Below, one piece after another: positions 32,039-40,898 of a DNA stretch of 50,941 nt. How positions within the stretch are numbered: the first letter of the stretch is position 1; each line of letters starts with the position of its first letter. A program made the position numbers and the translations under genes. The stretch comes from Candidatus Gastranaerophilales bacterium (lineage in GTDB: Bacteria > Bacillota > Clostridia > Lachnospirales > Lachnospiraceae): contig JAMPHU010000019.1 in assembly GCA_023663225.1 (NCBI GenBank), forward strand, positions 1-50,941, in the 5' to 3' direction. The notes beneath the pieces were generated by a model. The model did no database searches, was not told the DNA's origin, and saw only the letters and a program-made list of their open reading frames with translations.

Positions 32039-32434
32039 CTATATTCCTAATAGGTAAAAGCCGTTATATTTTTTCGCTGTGTTCAACCATGCGACAAGTT
32101 TTTCATAATCTGTCGGCTGCATTTTCTGAAGCTTTGTAATTATGATGTCAATTAAGTCAGGACTGTAGTAATTGATTCCATAAAGATCCATTGTACCAGT
32201 CGCTAAATTGTTGTAGATACCGCCGACAAATATGCAGTGATACGCTTCAAAAAACATATTTTGGTCGTCCCCGCTTACGTAGAGGGAATCATCAAGCCAA
32301 TGCCTGATGTTGTCTATTGCAACGATTTTTTCTACTTCCGTCTTTTTGGGCAATCTGCAGAATTGTATTTCAAAAAAACAGGAGCCGTTTAATTTTCTTC
32401 GCTCATCCTGAGAGGAAAATGTGTGGAATAACAA
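32039..32434 (-). CDS. Hypothetical protein, 131 residues
   Basis: The start is TTG 32434, preceded by GAGGCGG on the minus strand. The product begins MLFHTFSSQDERRKLN and has a segment IFVGGIYNNLATGTMDLYGINYYSPDLIDIII, an alpha/beta-like pattern. No membrane helix, cysteine pair or catalytic motif is evident. Small acidic/aromatic proteins of this kind are often toxin-immunity partners, but no toxin gene is adjacent. The composition is AT-rich. The unusual start codon lowers confidence in the N-terminus. Confidence 0.65.
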   Translation of the reverse strand: MLFHTFSSQDERRKLNGSCFFEIQFCRLPKKTEVEKIVAIDNIRHWLDDSLYVSGDDQNMFFEAYHCIFVGGIYNNLATGTMDLYGINYYSPDLIDIIITKLQKMQPTDYEKLVAWLNTAKKYNGFYLLGI

Positions 32435-32538
32435 AGTGCCGCCTCCGCTCTCGATCGACTTGTAAACACAATTATAACAAACATTTAGCAGATGTACAAC
32501 ATTCTGTTACCTTGACATAAACGAGTGTGGATAAATGC

Positions 32539-32566
32539 TTGAAAATGTTATATAACCCGATATAAT
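32539..32566 (+). promoter_or_regulatory. Sigma-A promoter of the small gene at 32597
   Basis: TTGAAA (32539-32544), a 16-base spacer and TATAAT (32561-32566) lie 30 bases before the start codon of the 60-residue protein. Confidence 0.7.
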
Positions 32567-32596
32567 AAAGGTATCAATAAGTGGGAGGTATGAAAT

Positions 32597-32779
32597 ATGG
32601 CGGAAGGTGAAATGTTAAAAATAACAGTGGAAGAATTTTCCAGAATACAACGTTATATGTTGTTGGCAGGGAAAGACACAGAAGTATACAAGGCAATGAA
32701 AGAAAGATATATTGATCTAAAAGTGATACTTAATTCTTCTGGTGTGAATCTTACTGAAATAGATCGGATTAAGGAATAG
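32597..32779 (+). CDS. Small protein of 60 residues, unknown
   Basis: It has a clear promoter and the ribosome site GGGAGG, so it is very likely expressed. The sequence starts MAEGEMLKITVEEFSRIQRYM and is mostly helical and charged, with KERYIDLKVIL and a final LTEIDRIKE. No membrane helix or cysteine. It could be a DNA- or protein-binding regulator or an antitoxin; no partner gene of a known toxin family adjoins it. It is convergent with the kinase gene that ends 18 bases later. Confidence 0.7.
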   Translation: MAEGEMLKITVEEFSRIQRYMLLAGKDTEVYKAMKERYIDLKVILNSSGVNLTEIDRIKE

Positions 32780-32796
32780 ATGTTTGCAGAGGTCTC

Positions 32797-33675
32797 TTAT
32801 AGAACTCCCTTGTACCAAGTCGGAACGGGGTTTTGCATATCATCATACCAACGCAACACATCATTTGCTTGCTTTATCATAACTTGAATTTGCTCATCGC
32901 CAAAAGGGATTGCCCAAGGCACAGAAGATAAAGTATTACTGCTGATATAAAGCGCGAGCAGCTCCCAAAACTGCACGGGGACTTTATTATCGAAGTATCC
33001 GTTTATCATTCCGGTTGCAAACAAAGGGATAGTTTGAGCGCACCAAACAATGCGGTTAAACTCTTCCCACGGATCTCCGAAATCATTTCTGTCAAAGTCA
33101 ATGATGTAGAGTCGTCTATCGCTGCCGATCATCATATTGCCGATATGATAATCTCCGTGCTGATAGGTTCGGGGGCGACCGCTAAGTAAGTCTCTGTGAG
33201 CGTTAATGTAATCGATGAACGTTTGTCCCTTTTCATACTTGACAGGACATTCTTCATACATCTTGATTTTGCGGTCTGCTTTACGGTTAAAATAGACCTC
33301 CCAATCCTCTATTCCTTCAGGAGCAGGAATTTTGTGAATATCTTTTAGGATGCGTCCTGCCTCAAAACCGTAAGAGTATTGCTCCTCACCTGTGAGGTTG
33401 TGCGCGTTTTCCTGCGCGTCAACACCGTCGATCCATGTTTGAATCGAGTAAACGCCTTCGTCAGACATGCCAAACTCCAAGGGTCTGCACATGGGAACAC
33501 CGAGAGCCGCCACCTGACGCATAAGCTCATATTCCCTTTTCTTTTGTTCATATTGGTCCATTGGAGAAATACGAAGCAAGAACTTGTTGCCTTGCTCATC
33601 TGTGACACAGTATTTTTTATCTTTCGACCAACCTCTGTCGATTGGTTCCTTTGAAACAAACTTATGTTGTGGCAT
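32797..33675 (-). CDS. Aminoglycoside phosphotransferase-like kinase
   Basis: The product has 292 residues with the APH/choline-kinase fold. The catalytic loop reads TYQHGDYHIGNMMI (HGDxxxxN) and the metal-binding segment YIIDFDRNDFGDPWEEF. The N-lobe has KFLLRISPMDQYEQKKREYELM. It phosphorylates a hydroxyl of a small molecule; members inactivate aminoglycosides or macrolides or work on choline and sugars, so a resistance role is possible but not shown. The start follows AAGAAGTG. It is followed upstream on the same strand by a small membrane protein gene. Confidence 0.9.
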   Translation of the reverse strand: MPQHKFVSKEPIDRGWSKDKKYCVTDEQGNKFLLRISPMDQYEQKKREYELMRQVAALGVPMCRPLEFGMSDEGVYSIQTWIDGVDAQENAHNLTGEEQYSYGFEAGRILKDIHKIPAPEGIEDWEVYFNRKADRKIKMYEECPVKYEKGQTFIDYINAHRDLLSGRPRTYQHGDYHIGNMMIGSDRRLYIIDFDRNDFGDPWEEFNRIVWCAQTIPLFATGMINGYFDNKVPVQFWELLALYISSNTLSSVPWAIPFGDEQIQVMIKQANDVLRWYDDMQNPVPTWYKGVL

Positions 33676-33739
33676 ATAGTCACTTCTTTCCGGAGGCTAT
33701 TTTTAAATACCCTACAATTTTCATCATAAATATACAATA

Positions 33740-34060
33740 TCATACCTTTGAATACTTTTTCTCAACTATCATATAACCGACCATCATTCCAATCACCAAA
33801 GCAATCACACCCAAAACCACGAGAAGGAATATGGGCGAATTTTGCTCAAAAAAGAGTAAGGGGATCCCCATCATTTCAAGGAGAACGGCTCCTGCAAACC
33901 AAAGCATTGAAACGGTATGATTGTATTTTTTCACGTCATTCACTATAGGCGCTTTTACAAAAGTGAAAAAGCCGACGGCTTCCTTTGACTTTAATCCGCT
34001 AATGCCTATTCCTAAAAATAACGCCGCAATGATACTCCAAAAAATAAAACCAATGATCAT
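33740..34060 (-). CDS. Small three-helix membrane protein
   Basis: The product has 106 residues after AAGGAGG on the minus strand. There are three hydrophobic segments: residues 2-22, about 47-68 and about 75-98 (IFLLVVLGVIALVIGMMVGYMIV). Between the first and second lies GLKSKEAVGFFTFVKAPIVNDVKKYN, a pattern I associate with small Firmicutes membrane proteins of unknown function (DUF3784-like). It lies 64 bases upstream of the kinase gene on the same strand, so the two may be cotranscribed. Confidence 0.8.
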   Translation of the reverse strand: MIIGFIFWSIIAALFLGIGISGLKSKEAVGFFTFVKAPIVNDVKKYNHTVSMLWFAGAVLLEMMGIPLLFFEQNSPIFLLVVLGVIALVIGMMVGYMIVEKKYSKV

Positions 34061-34551
34061 TTTTGCCCCTCCTTAAATTTAAAGTTGTCGCTACTGATTC
34101 TGATAAGGCCATTGTATCACACTTGTATCAGTAGGTCTATACTAACCAGCAGCAATTTTTATAAGAGCAACTAATGACACCAATGAAGGCAAGATGATTG
34201 CTTTGAAAAGCGGAATGAGTTTTGTATAGGTTGATGATGCAGATGGTGTCAGAAACGGTGGTTTTGGGAGTACAGGAGCATAAAGTATTAGAACTATAAA
34301 TATAGACTTTTGAGCCTTTATATGGTATTATATTTAACTGTATCAAGGTGAAAATCTAATTGGCCAGAGTGCGTATAATACAGCATTATTTTACTATTGT
34401 GACAAAATAAAAATTCTATGCACGTTCTTCGACATACTTTTGCCACAAGATGTATGTCTATGTTATTGACGATGAAAAGTTTTGTGAGAAATTAGCTTCC
34501 GCCGCGCGGGAGGCAACTGGCGGGCGGTGGTGAAAAGAGGGAGAAAAATAT
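34061..34551. other. Gene-poor region of 490 bases with a recombinase remnant
   Basis: The region is AT-rich. The only recognisable feature is the tyrosine-recombinase fragment at 34418-34495. Imperfect repeats of GTATCA occur near 34110-34130, just upstream of the small membrane protein gene. The rest up to 34400 has many stops in all frames and looks like decayed sequence. The last 30 bases carry the pheA ribosome site. Confidence 0.5.
34418..34495 (+). pseudogene. Remnant of a tyrosine recombinase (integrase C-terminus)
   Basis: The frame ATG CAC GTT CTT CGA CAT ACT TTT GCC ACA AGA TGT encodes MHVLRHTFATRC. This is the conserved HxLRHTFATR box of tyrosine integrases, including the catalytic H and R. 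It then degenerates (MSMLLTMKSFVRN) and stops at 34493-34495. No other integrase part is found upstream in any frame. It marks a former mobile element beside pheA. Confidence 0.7.
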
Positions 34552-35676
34552 ATGGATTTACGAGAGTTGAGGGCGCAGTTGGATCAGATCGATACACAGA
34601 TCGTGGAATTGTACGAGAAGCGGATGGAAGTCTGCGGACAGGTGGCGGAATACAAGATCGGTGCGGGGAAAAAGGTTTATGACAGGCAGCGGGAGCAGGA
34701 GAAGCTCGCCAAGGTCAGAAGTCTCACGCACAATGAGTTCAACGGCAAGGGAGTGGAAGAGCTTTTCGAGCAGATCATGTCCATGAGCCGGAAATTGCAG
34801 TATCAGATGTTGACGGAGAGAGGCGGTCAGGGGAAACCCCCCTTTATCGGCGTGGAGGAGTTGGACGTCAGGCAGGCCAGGGTGGTATTTCAAGGCGCGG
34901 AGGGCGCGTACTCCCAAGCGGCCATGGTGCAATATTTCGGGCAGGATGTCATAAGCTTTCATGTGGATACTTTCAGGGACGCTATGAGCGCCATTGACGA
35001 GGGCAGCGCGGATTTTGCCGTGCTTCCCATAGAGAATTCCACAGCGGGGATCGTCAATGAGATCTATGATCTCTTGGTGGAGTTTGAGAATTATATCGTG
35101 GGAGAACAGATCATTCGCATCGAGCATTGTCTGTTGGGCGTTAAGGGGAGCGCGGTCTCGGATATCCGCACCGTGTATTCCCATCCCCAATCTCTGATGC
35201 AAAGTTCCCGCTATCTCGCAGATTATGACTGGAAGCAGATCAGTATGCAGAACAATGCTTTTGCCGCCAAGAAAGTGGCGGACGAGCAGGATAAGACGCA
35301 GGCTGCCATCGCCAGCGAGTATGCGGGGCAGGTCTATGGCCTGGAAGTGTTGAAAAAGGGTGTGAATCACTCGGGATCCAACTCCACCCGCTTTATCGTG
35401 GTGACGAACCAGAAAATTTTCAGGCAGGACGCCACAAAGATCAGTATATGTTTTGAGGTGCCGCACGAGAGCGGCTCGCTCTATCATATGCTGTCCCATT
35501 TCATCTATAACAATCTGAACATGACCAAGATCGAGAGTCGTCCCATAGAGGGGCGCAACTGGGAATATCGCTTTTTTGTAGATTTCGAGGGGAATCTGGC
35601 GGACAGCGCCGTGAAAAACGCGCTGCGGGGACTGCGGGACGAGGCGCGCAACATGAAGATCCTGGGAAATTACTGA
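34552..35676 (+). CDS. pheA: Bifunctional chorismate mutase / prephenate dehydratase
   Basis: The product has 374 residues, catalysing chorismate to prephenate to phenylpyruvate in phenylalanine synthesis. The chorismate mutase domain (1-90) starts LRELRAQLDQIDTQIVELYEKR. The dehydratase domain (about 108-285) opens with VVFQGAEGAYSQAAM and includes ENSTAGIVNEIYDLL and GSNSTRFIVV. The ACT domain (about 298-374) with PHESGSLYHML and IESRPIEGRNWEYRFFVD should give feedback inhibition by phenylalanine. The start follows a GAGGGAG ribosome site. A palindromic element follows the stop. Confidence 0.97.
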   Translation: MDLRELRAQLDQIDTQIVELYEKRMEVCGQVAEYKIGAGKKVYDRQREQEKLAKVRSLTHNEFNGKGVEELFEQIMSMSRKLQYQMLTERGGQGKPPFIGVEELDVRQARVVFQGAEGAYSQAAMVQYFGQDVISFHVDTFRDAMSAIDEGSADFAVLPIENSTAGIVNEIYDLLVEFENYIVGEQIIRIEHCLLGVKGSAVSDIRTVYSHPQSLMQSSRYLADYDWKQISMQNNAFAAKKVADEQDKTQAAIASEYAGQVYGLEVLKKGVNHSGSNSTRFIVVTNQKIFRQDATKISICFEVPHESGSLYHMLSHFIYNNLNMTKIESRPIEGRNWEYRFFVDFEGNLADSAVKNALRGLRDEARNMKILGNY

Positions 35677-35692
35677 GTGCTGTGAGAGTTTA

Positions 35693-35794
35693 ATACTAAC
35701 TAATGTTAAGTTTTTCCAATTTCCGCACAGCGCATGTCACATAATCGGGCAATATGCACTGTGTGGAAAGGAAAATCTAATCGTTAGTGAGTAT
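35693..35794. repeat. Palindromic 102-bp element (MITE- or REP-like)
   Basis: The arms ATACTAACTAATGTTAAG... (35693-35717) and ...TCGTTAGTGAGTAT (35770-35794) are near-perfect inverted repeats. They continue inward as TTTCCGCACAG (35720-35730) and CTGTGTGGAAA (35759-35769), so almost the whole unit can fold into one hairpin. The right arm shares 20 identical bases with 17754-17773. No T-run follows. It lies between pheA and the DUF815 gene, whose alternative GTG start would fall inside it. Confidence 0.65.
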
Positions 35795-35822
35795 AAATAG
35801 GAAAGAGACGGGTAGGTGTGTG

Positions 35823-37184
35823 ATGATGAGACAGAGAGAGTTGATCGTATATCGGATGAAATCGGAGGAAGCGTCGGAAGAAGACCGCGCGAAGGACGGC
35901 AGGCTGATATGGGATATGGCGGAGCTGATATCTTCCTATGAGGAATTGTTAAAAGATACGGGGGCAGACCAGAGTGCCTTAGTCAGACAGGAGATGGCGG
36001 AGACGCTCTTTGGCTGCATCCATGAGCTGATTGAGATGGCGGGGACTTATGGTTTTCACGGCAATCTGTGGCACTGTCTGCTGACGCTTTTTCTGGTGAA
36101 CCATGAGAATAGTTACAGCCTTGGGTGTGAGATGCGGGATGAGGCAGAGGGTACCATCGACGAGGCTGTGCTGCACGACCTGGCGATCATACAGGAGCTT
36201 TTCTGCTATGATTTTGTCCCGATGTGTCAGGCGCTTCGTGCGCCGGAGTTTCTGCTGACGCAAAATTATGTGTGCAGCCGTCGGGAGAGTAAAGTGTACA
36301 ACCAAAGAATCTGCGCGCGTATCTGTGAGTTGGCGGAAAAGTTGGGAAAAGACCGCACGCCCTGGGAGATGAAGAGCACGCTGGCGCAGTTTTACAAGGA
36401 GTACGGCGTGGGAAAATTCGGGCTGCACAAGTCTTTTCGGGTAGCGTGCGATGAAAAAGGGAATGTGAAAGTGGAGCCTATTTTGAATATCGCCCATGTG
36501 CGGCTGGACGATCTGGTGGGGTATGAGGCGGCCAAGGGCAAGCTGATAGAAAATACGGAGGCGTTTGTGAGCGGCAGACGCGCCAATAACTGTCTGCTCT
36601 TCGGGGACGCGGGCACCGGCAAATCTTCCAGCATCAAGGCGATCGCCAATGAATATTACCCAAGGGGACTGCGTGTCATTGAGATATATAGACATCAGTT
36701 TCCCTATCTGAGTCAAGTGATCAGTCAGATCAAACAGAGAAATTATCGGTTTATCATCTATATGGACGACCTGAGTTTTGAGGCGTTTGAGACAGAGTAC
36801 AAGTATCTGAAGGCGGTGATCGAGGGCGGACTGGAAAAAAAGCCGGAGAATGTGTTGATCTACGCCACTTCTAACCGCCGTCACCTGATTCGGGAGAATT
36901 ACAGCGACAAGGAGGAGATCCGAGAGGATATGCACACCAGCGATACCGTGCAGGAGAAACTTTCCCTGGCCTATCGTTTCGGCGTCACCATTTATTTTGG
37001 AGCGCCGGACAAGAAGCTGTTTCAGGAGATTGTGAGCACACTGGCGCGCCGTCACGGGATCGAGATGCCCGAGGAGGAGCTATATCTTGCGGCGAACAAG
37101 TGGGAGCTTGCCCACGGCGGACTATCCGGCAGGACTGCACAGCAGTTTATCGACTATCTTTTGGGTTCGCAGATGGGCGAGTGA
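35823..37184 (+). CDS. DUF815-type ATP-binding protein
   Basis: The product has 453 residues. The C-terminal two thirds form an AAA+-like ATPase: LDDLVGYEAAKGKLIENTEAF, Walker A LLFGDAGTGKSSSIKAI near residue 265, Walker B FIIYMDDLSFE, and a sensor VLIYATSNRRHLIRENYSD. This is the DUF815 family, of unknown function. The N-terminal 200 residues are helical. ATG 35823 is preceded by GGTAGGTG; the GTG at 35787 lies within the palindromic element and is less likely. The ppx/gppA gene follows after 22 bases, so it heads the polyphosphate gene series. Confidence 0.9.
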   Translation: MMRQRELIVYRMKSEEASEEDRAKDGRLIWDMAELISSYEELLKDTGADQSALVRQEMAETLFGCIHELIEMAGTYGFHGNLWHCLLTLFLVNHENSYSLGCEMRDEAEGTIDEAVLHDLAIIQELFCYDFVPMCQALRAPEFLLTQNYVCSRRESKVYNQRICARICELAEKLGKDRTPWEMKSTLAQFYKEYGVGKFGLHKSFRVACDEKGNVKVEPILNIAHVRLDDLVGYEAAKGKLIENTEAFVSGRRANNCLLFGDAGTGKSSSIKAIANEYYPRGLRVIEIYRHQFPYLSQVISQIKQRNYRFIIYMDDLSFEAFETEYKYLKAVIEGGLEKKPENVLIYATSNRRHLIRENYSDKEEIREDMHTSDTVQEKLSLAYRFGVTIYFGAPDKKLFQEIVSTLARRHGIEMPEEELYLAANKWELAHGGLSGRTAQQFIDYLLGSQMGE

Positions 37185-37206
37185 AGGCACGGAAAGGGAG
37201 GAAGGT

Positions 37207-38751
37207 ATGAGCGTAAAGACTTTTGCAGCCATAGATGTGGGCAGTTATGAGATGGCCATGAAGATTTTTGAATTTGGCGGGAAAAATCGAATGAGAGTGA
37301 TCGACTCCATGACGCTGAGTCTTGATCTGGGCAGTGAATCCTATGCGAACGGCAAGATCAGCAATGAAAAGATAGACGAGCTGTGCCGCGTGCTCAAGCG
37401 GTTCTGCGCAGTGATGAAGACTTACAAGGTAGAGGCTTATCGGGCATACGGCACCAGCGCCATCAGGGAAATTCAAAATACTGCTATTGTGTTGGATAAG
37501 ATCGAGCAGCGCACAGGCATCAAGATAGAGATTTTAAGTAATTCCGAGCAGCGGTTTCTGGATTATAAATCGGTGGCGTCCAGAGGGGAGAGCTTCCGGC
37601 GCATCATCGAGGAAAAGACTGCGATTGTGGATATTGGCGGCGGCAGTATCCAGATTTCCCTTTTTGACAATGACACGCTGGTGTCTACACAGAATCTTCG
37701 GATCGGTGTGCTGCGGCTGCAGGAGATCTTACATCATCTGAACGTGGGCAGCGCCCAGATTGAAAAGCTGATCGACGAGCTTGCGTCCGCCCAGCTCTCC
37801 ACTTACAAAAAGCTGTATCTCAAGGAGGGCGGTATCAAAAATATTATCGTGGTGGACGATTATATCTCGCCCTGGGTGGTGCGTCAGGCGCAGGGGGACG
37901 ACAGGAAGGCGATGATCGACAGGGAGAAGTTTGAAAAGCTCAAAGATCTGATGGCGGGCGGCAATTTTGTGCAGGCGGCCAAAACGCTGGACATGCCGGT
38001 GGAGAAGGTGCCGCTCACCTTTATCAGCGCCATACTGGTCAGCCGCATCGCAAAATTGATGGATGCTGCGTATATCTGGGCGCCCGGCGTCACGCTGTGC
38101 GACGGTATCGCTTATGAGTATGCGGAGAAAAATAAGATGCTCAAGGGAGAGCATGATTTTGAGCGGGATATCGTGGCATGCGCCTACAATATCAGCAAGC
38201 GTTATATGGGCAGCAGGAAGCGAGCGGAGACGCTGGAAAAAATAACAGGCACTATTTTTGATAGCATGAAGAAGGTACACGGGTTGGGAAAGCGAGAGCG
38301 GCTTTACCTTGAGATCGCCACAATCCTGCAGGATTGTGGCAAATACATCAGTATGTCCAATATTGGGGAGACTTCCTACAACATTGTAATGGCCACGGAG
38401 ATCATTGGCCTCTCCCACGTGGAGCGCACGATCATAGCCAATATGGTGCTGTTCCACAGAAGTCCCTTTGTCTACTATGGGCAGCAGGGGCCGGCCTCTG
38501 GTTTAGAGCGGGAGGATTATTTGAAGGTGGCGAAACTGACCGCCATTTTGCGGCTTGCGGGAAGTCTGGACCGCAGCCACAGGCAGAAACTGAAAGGAGT
38601 CAAGGCGTTTGTGCAGGACAATGAGCTTGTGCTGACGGTGGAGACTTTGGAAGATATCACGCTGGAGCGGAACAGCTTTGAGCACAATGCCGACTTTTTC
38701 ATGGAGGTGTTCAGTATCAGACCGGTGTTAAAGCAGAAAAAGGTATTTTAG
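37207..38751 (+). CDS. Ppx/GppA family phosphatase with HD-like C-terminus
   Basis: The product has 514 residues from ATG 37207 after GGGAGGAAGG. The actin-like ATPase fold shows FAAIDVGSYEMAMKIFE at the start, AYGTSAIREIQN near 80 and the phosphate loop AIVDIGGGSIQISLF near 140. The C-terminal half (about 310-500) is helical with an HD-phosphohydrolase-like region (IATILQDCGKYIS, LFHRSPF). The family hydrolyses polyphosphate or pppGpp. The next gene is polyphosphate kinase after 14 bases, supporting a role in polyphosphate turnover. Confidence 0.93.
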   Translation: MSVKTFAAIDVGSYEMAMKIFEFGGKNRMRVIDSMTLSLDLGSESYANGKISNEKIDELCRVLKRFCAVMKTYKVEAYRAYGTSAIREIQNTAIVLDKIEQRTGIKIEILSNSEQRFLDYKSVASRGESFRRIIEEKTAIVDIGGGSIQISLFDNDTLVSTQNLRIGVLRLQEILHHLNVGSAQIEKLIDELASAQLSTYKKLYLKEGGIKNIIVVDDYISPWVVRQAQGDDRKAMIDREKFEKLKDLMAGGNFVQAAKTLDMPVEKVPLTFISAILVSRIAKLMDAAYIWAPGVTLCDGIAYEYAEKNKMLKGEHDFERDIVACAYNISKRYMGSRKRAETLEKITGTIFDSMKKVHGLGKRERLYLEIATILQDCGKYISMSNIGETSYNIVMATEIIGLSHVERTIIANMVLFHRSPFVYYGQQGPASGLEREDYLKVAKLTAILRLAGSLDRSHRQKLKGVKAFVQDNELVLTVETLEDITLERNSFEHNADFFMEVFSIRPVLKQKKVF

Positions 38752-38765
38752 AAGGGATGAGATTT

Positions 38766-40898
38766 ATGGGAGAAATTGATTTCAAAAGTCCGGCGCTCTA
38801 CACCAACAGAGAGCTTAGCTGGGTGCAGTTTGACCACAGAGTGTTGGGGGAGGCGAGGGACAAGCACAATCCGCTGTTTGAGCGGTTGAAGTTTTTGAGC
38901 ATCGTGTCCTCCAATCTGGACGAATTTTTTATGATACGGGTGGCTTCCCTGAAGGATATGGAACATGCGGGATACGAAAAGCCGGATCTGTCCGGTTTGA
39001 CGCCCGCCAAGCAGCTCAAGGAATTGGAGATCGCCATCCACAAGCTGGTGGATCTGCAATATTCCACTTACAATCGTTCTCTGCTGCCTCAGCTTGAGAA
39101 GAGCGGACTGCACATTATCCGCCGCCACGAGGATTTGACGGCGGAGGAGGCGGCATATATCGATCAGTACTTTGCGGACAATGTGTATCCGGTGCTCACG
39201 CCCATGGCGGTGGACTCCTCGCGGCCGTTTCCGCTGATCAGGAACAAGACGCTCAATATCGGCGCCATGGTCAGAGGAAAAGGCGGGGAGAAGGAGCTGG
39301 AATTTGCCACGGTGCAGGTGCCGGGAGTGCTGAGCCGTATCGTGCCGGTTCCTACTGAGGGCAAGACGAAAAAGGTGATTTTCCTGGAGGAGATCATAGA
39401 GCGCAATATCGACAAATTGTTTTTGAATTACAATATTATCTGCGCGCATCCCTACCGCATCATGCGCAACGCCGATCTGACGATAGAGGAGGACGAGGCG
39501 GCGGATCTGCTCAAAGAGATTGAGCGGCAGCTAAAAAAGCGTCAGTGGGGTGAGGCGATCCGTCTGGAAGTGGAAGACGGAATGGACAAGAGGCTGCTAA
39601 AGTTCTTGAAGAAAGAACTGAATGTGGCGGACTCACAGATCTATACCATAGACGGACCGCTGGATCTGACCGTGTTGATGAAAGTCTACGGCTTGGAGGG
39701 ATTTGACAAGCTGAAGGCACCGAAGTACGAGCCTCAGTCCGTGCCGGCTTTTCCGCCAGAGTGTGATATGTTTGAAGTGATCAGGCAGGGAGATATTCTG
39801 GTCTATCATCCCTACCAGACTTTTGCGCCAGTGGTGGATTTCATCAGACAGGCGGCGAGGGATCCTAAAGTGCTGGCGATCAAGCAGACGCTTTATCGGG
39901 TCAGCGGCCATTCCCCCATCATCGCCGCTCTGGCCCAGGCTGCGGAGAACGGCAAACAGGTGACTGTGCTGGTGGAGCTGAAGGCGAGATTTGACGAGGA
40001 GAACAATATCGTCTGGGCGAGAATGTTGGAGAAGGCAGGCTGTCATGTGATCTACGGACTGGTGGGACTCAAGACCCATTGTAAGATCACGCTGGTGGTG
40101 CGCAGGGAGGAGGACGGCATCCGCAGATATGTGCATCTGGGAACCGGCAATTACAATGACGCGACTGCCAAAATCTATTCGGATGTGGGATTGTTTACCT
40201 GTGCAGAGATGATCGGGGAGGACGCGACGGCGGTGTTCAACATGTTGTCGGGTTATTCGGAGCCGGTGTTTTGGAACAAGCTTTCCTTGGCGCCGCTGTG
40301 GCTGAAAGACCGCTTTTTACAGATGATCGACAGGGAGCGGAAGTATGCCTTAGAGGGGCGGCCCGCCAAGATTATAGCCAAGATGAATTCCCTGTGCGAT
40401 CAGGATATCATCGCCGCGTTGTATGAGGCCAGCGCGGCCGGTGTGGAGATCCATCTGATCGTGAGAGGGATCTGTTGTCTGAAGGTGGGCGTCCCCGGGG
40501 TGAGCGAGAATATCACGGTGCGCTCTATCGTGGGCAATTTTTTGGAGCACAGCCGCATCTTTTATTTTGAAAATAACGAGCGTTACGAAATATATTGCGG
40601 GAGCGCGGACTGGATGCCAAGGAATCTGGAACGGCGGGTGGAGATCTTGTTTCCGGTGGAACAACCCGAGTTGAAGGAAAAGCTGCTGCATATTTTACAG
40701 GATCAACTGCGGGATACGGTCAAGGCTTCTATTTTGCAGCCGGATGGCACTTACGAGAAGGTGGACAAGAGAGGAAAGTTAGTGTTTGACTCCCAGAAGG
40801 CGTCCTGCGAGGAGGCCGTGGCGTTAGTGAAGAGTGTGAAGGCGGAGCGGGAGCCAAACCCCAGGGTGTTCGTGCCGGAGGTGCAGCATGATGCGTGA
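38766..40898 (+). CDS. ppk1: Polyphosphate kinase 1
   Basis: The product has 710 residues. It makes long-chain polyphosphate from ATP, reversibly. The N-terminal domain opens with YTNRELSWVQFDHRVLGEA. In the C1 domain, H438 in GLKTHCKITL corresponds to the autophosphorylated histidine of E. coli PPK, and H457 lies in YVHLGTGNYND. The C2 domain holds GVEIHLIVRGICCL and YCGSADWMPRNLERRVE. ATG 38766 is chosen because AGAAGGG abuts the earlier ATG 38757 but is nine bases from this one. It overlaps maf by 11 bases. Confidence 0.97.
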   Translation: MGEIDFKSPALYTNRELSWVQFDHRVLGEARDKHNPLFERLKFLSIVSSNLDEFFMIRVASLKDMEHAGYEKPDLSGLTPAKQLKELEIAIHKLVDLQYSTYNRSLLPQLEKSGLHIIRRHEDLTAEEAAYIDQYFADNVYPVLTPMAVDSSRPFPLIRNKTLNIGAMVRGKGGEKELEFATVQVPGVLSRIVPVPTEGKTKKVIFLEEIIERNIDKLFLNYNIICAHPYRIMRNADLTIEEDEAADLLKEIERQLKKRQWGEAIRLEVEDGMDKRLLKFLKKELNVADSQIYTIDGPLDLTVLMKVYGLEGFDKLKAPKYEPQSVPAFPPECDMFEVIRQGDILVYHPYQTFAPVVDFIRQAARDPKVLAIKQTLYRVSGHSPIIAALAQAAENGKQVTVLVELKARFDEENNIVWARMLEKAGCHVIYGLVGLKTHCKITLVVRREEDGIRRYVHLGTGNYNDATAKIYSDVGLFTCAEMIGEDATAVFNMLSGYSEPVFWNKLSLAPLWLKDRFLQMIDRERKYALEGRPAKIIAKMNSLCDQDIIAALYEASAAGVEIHLIVRGICCLKVGVPGVSENITVRSIVGNFLEHSRIFYFENNERYEIYCGSADWMPRNLERRVEILFPVEQPELKEKLLHILQDQLRDTVKASILQPDGTYEKVDKRGKLVFDSQKASCEEAVALVKSVKAEREPNPRVFVPEVQHDA

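Noticed and set aside
32539-32569. CCCGATAT at 32556 as a sigma-D -10 element.
   Set aside because: No TAAA-like -35 lies 15 bases upstream, while a sigma-A promoter fits the same stretch.
34137-34346. A 69-residue minus-strand open frame in the gap before pheA.
   Set aside because: It has no ribosome site and no recognisable family, and it lies in sequence that looks decayed.
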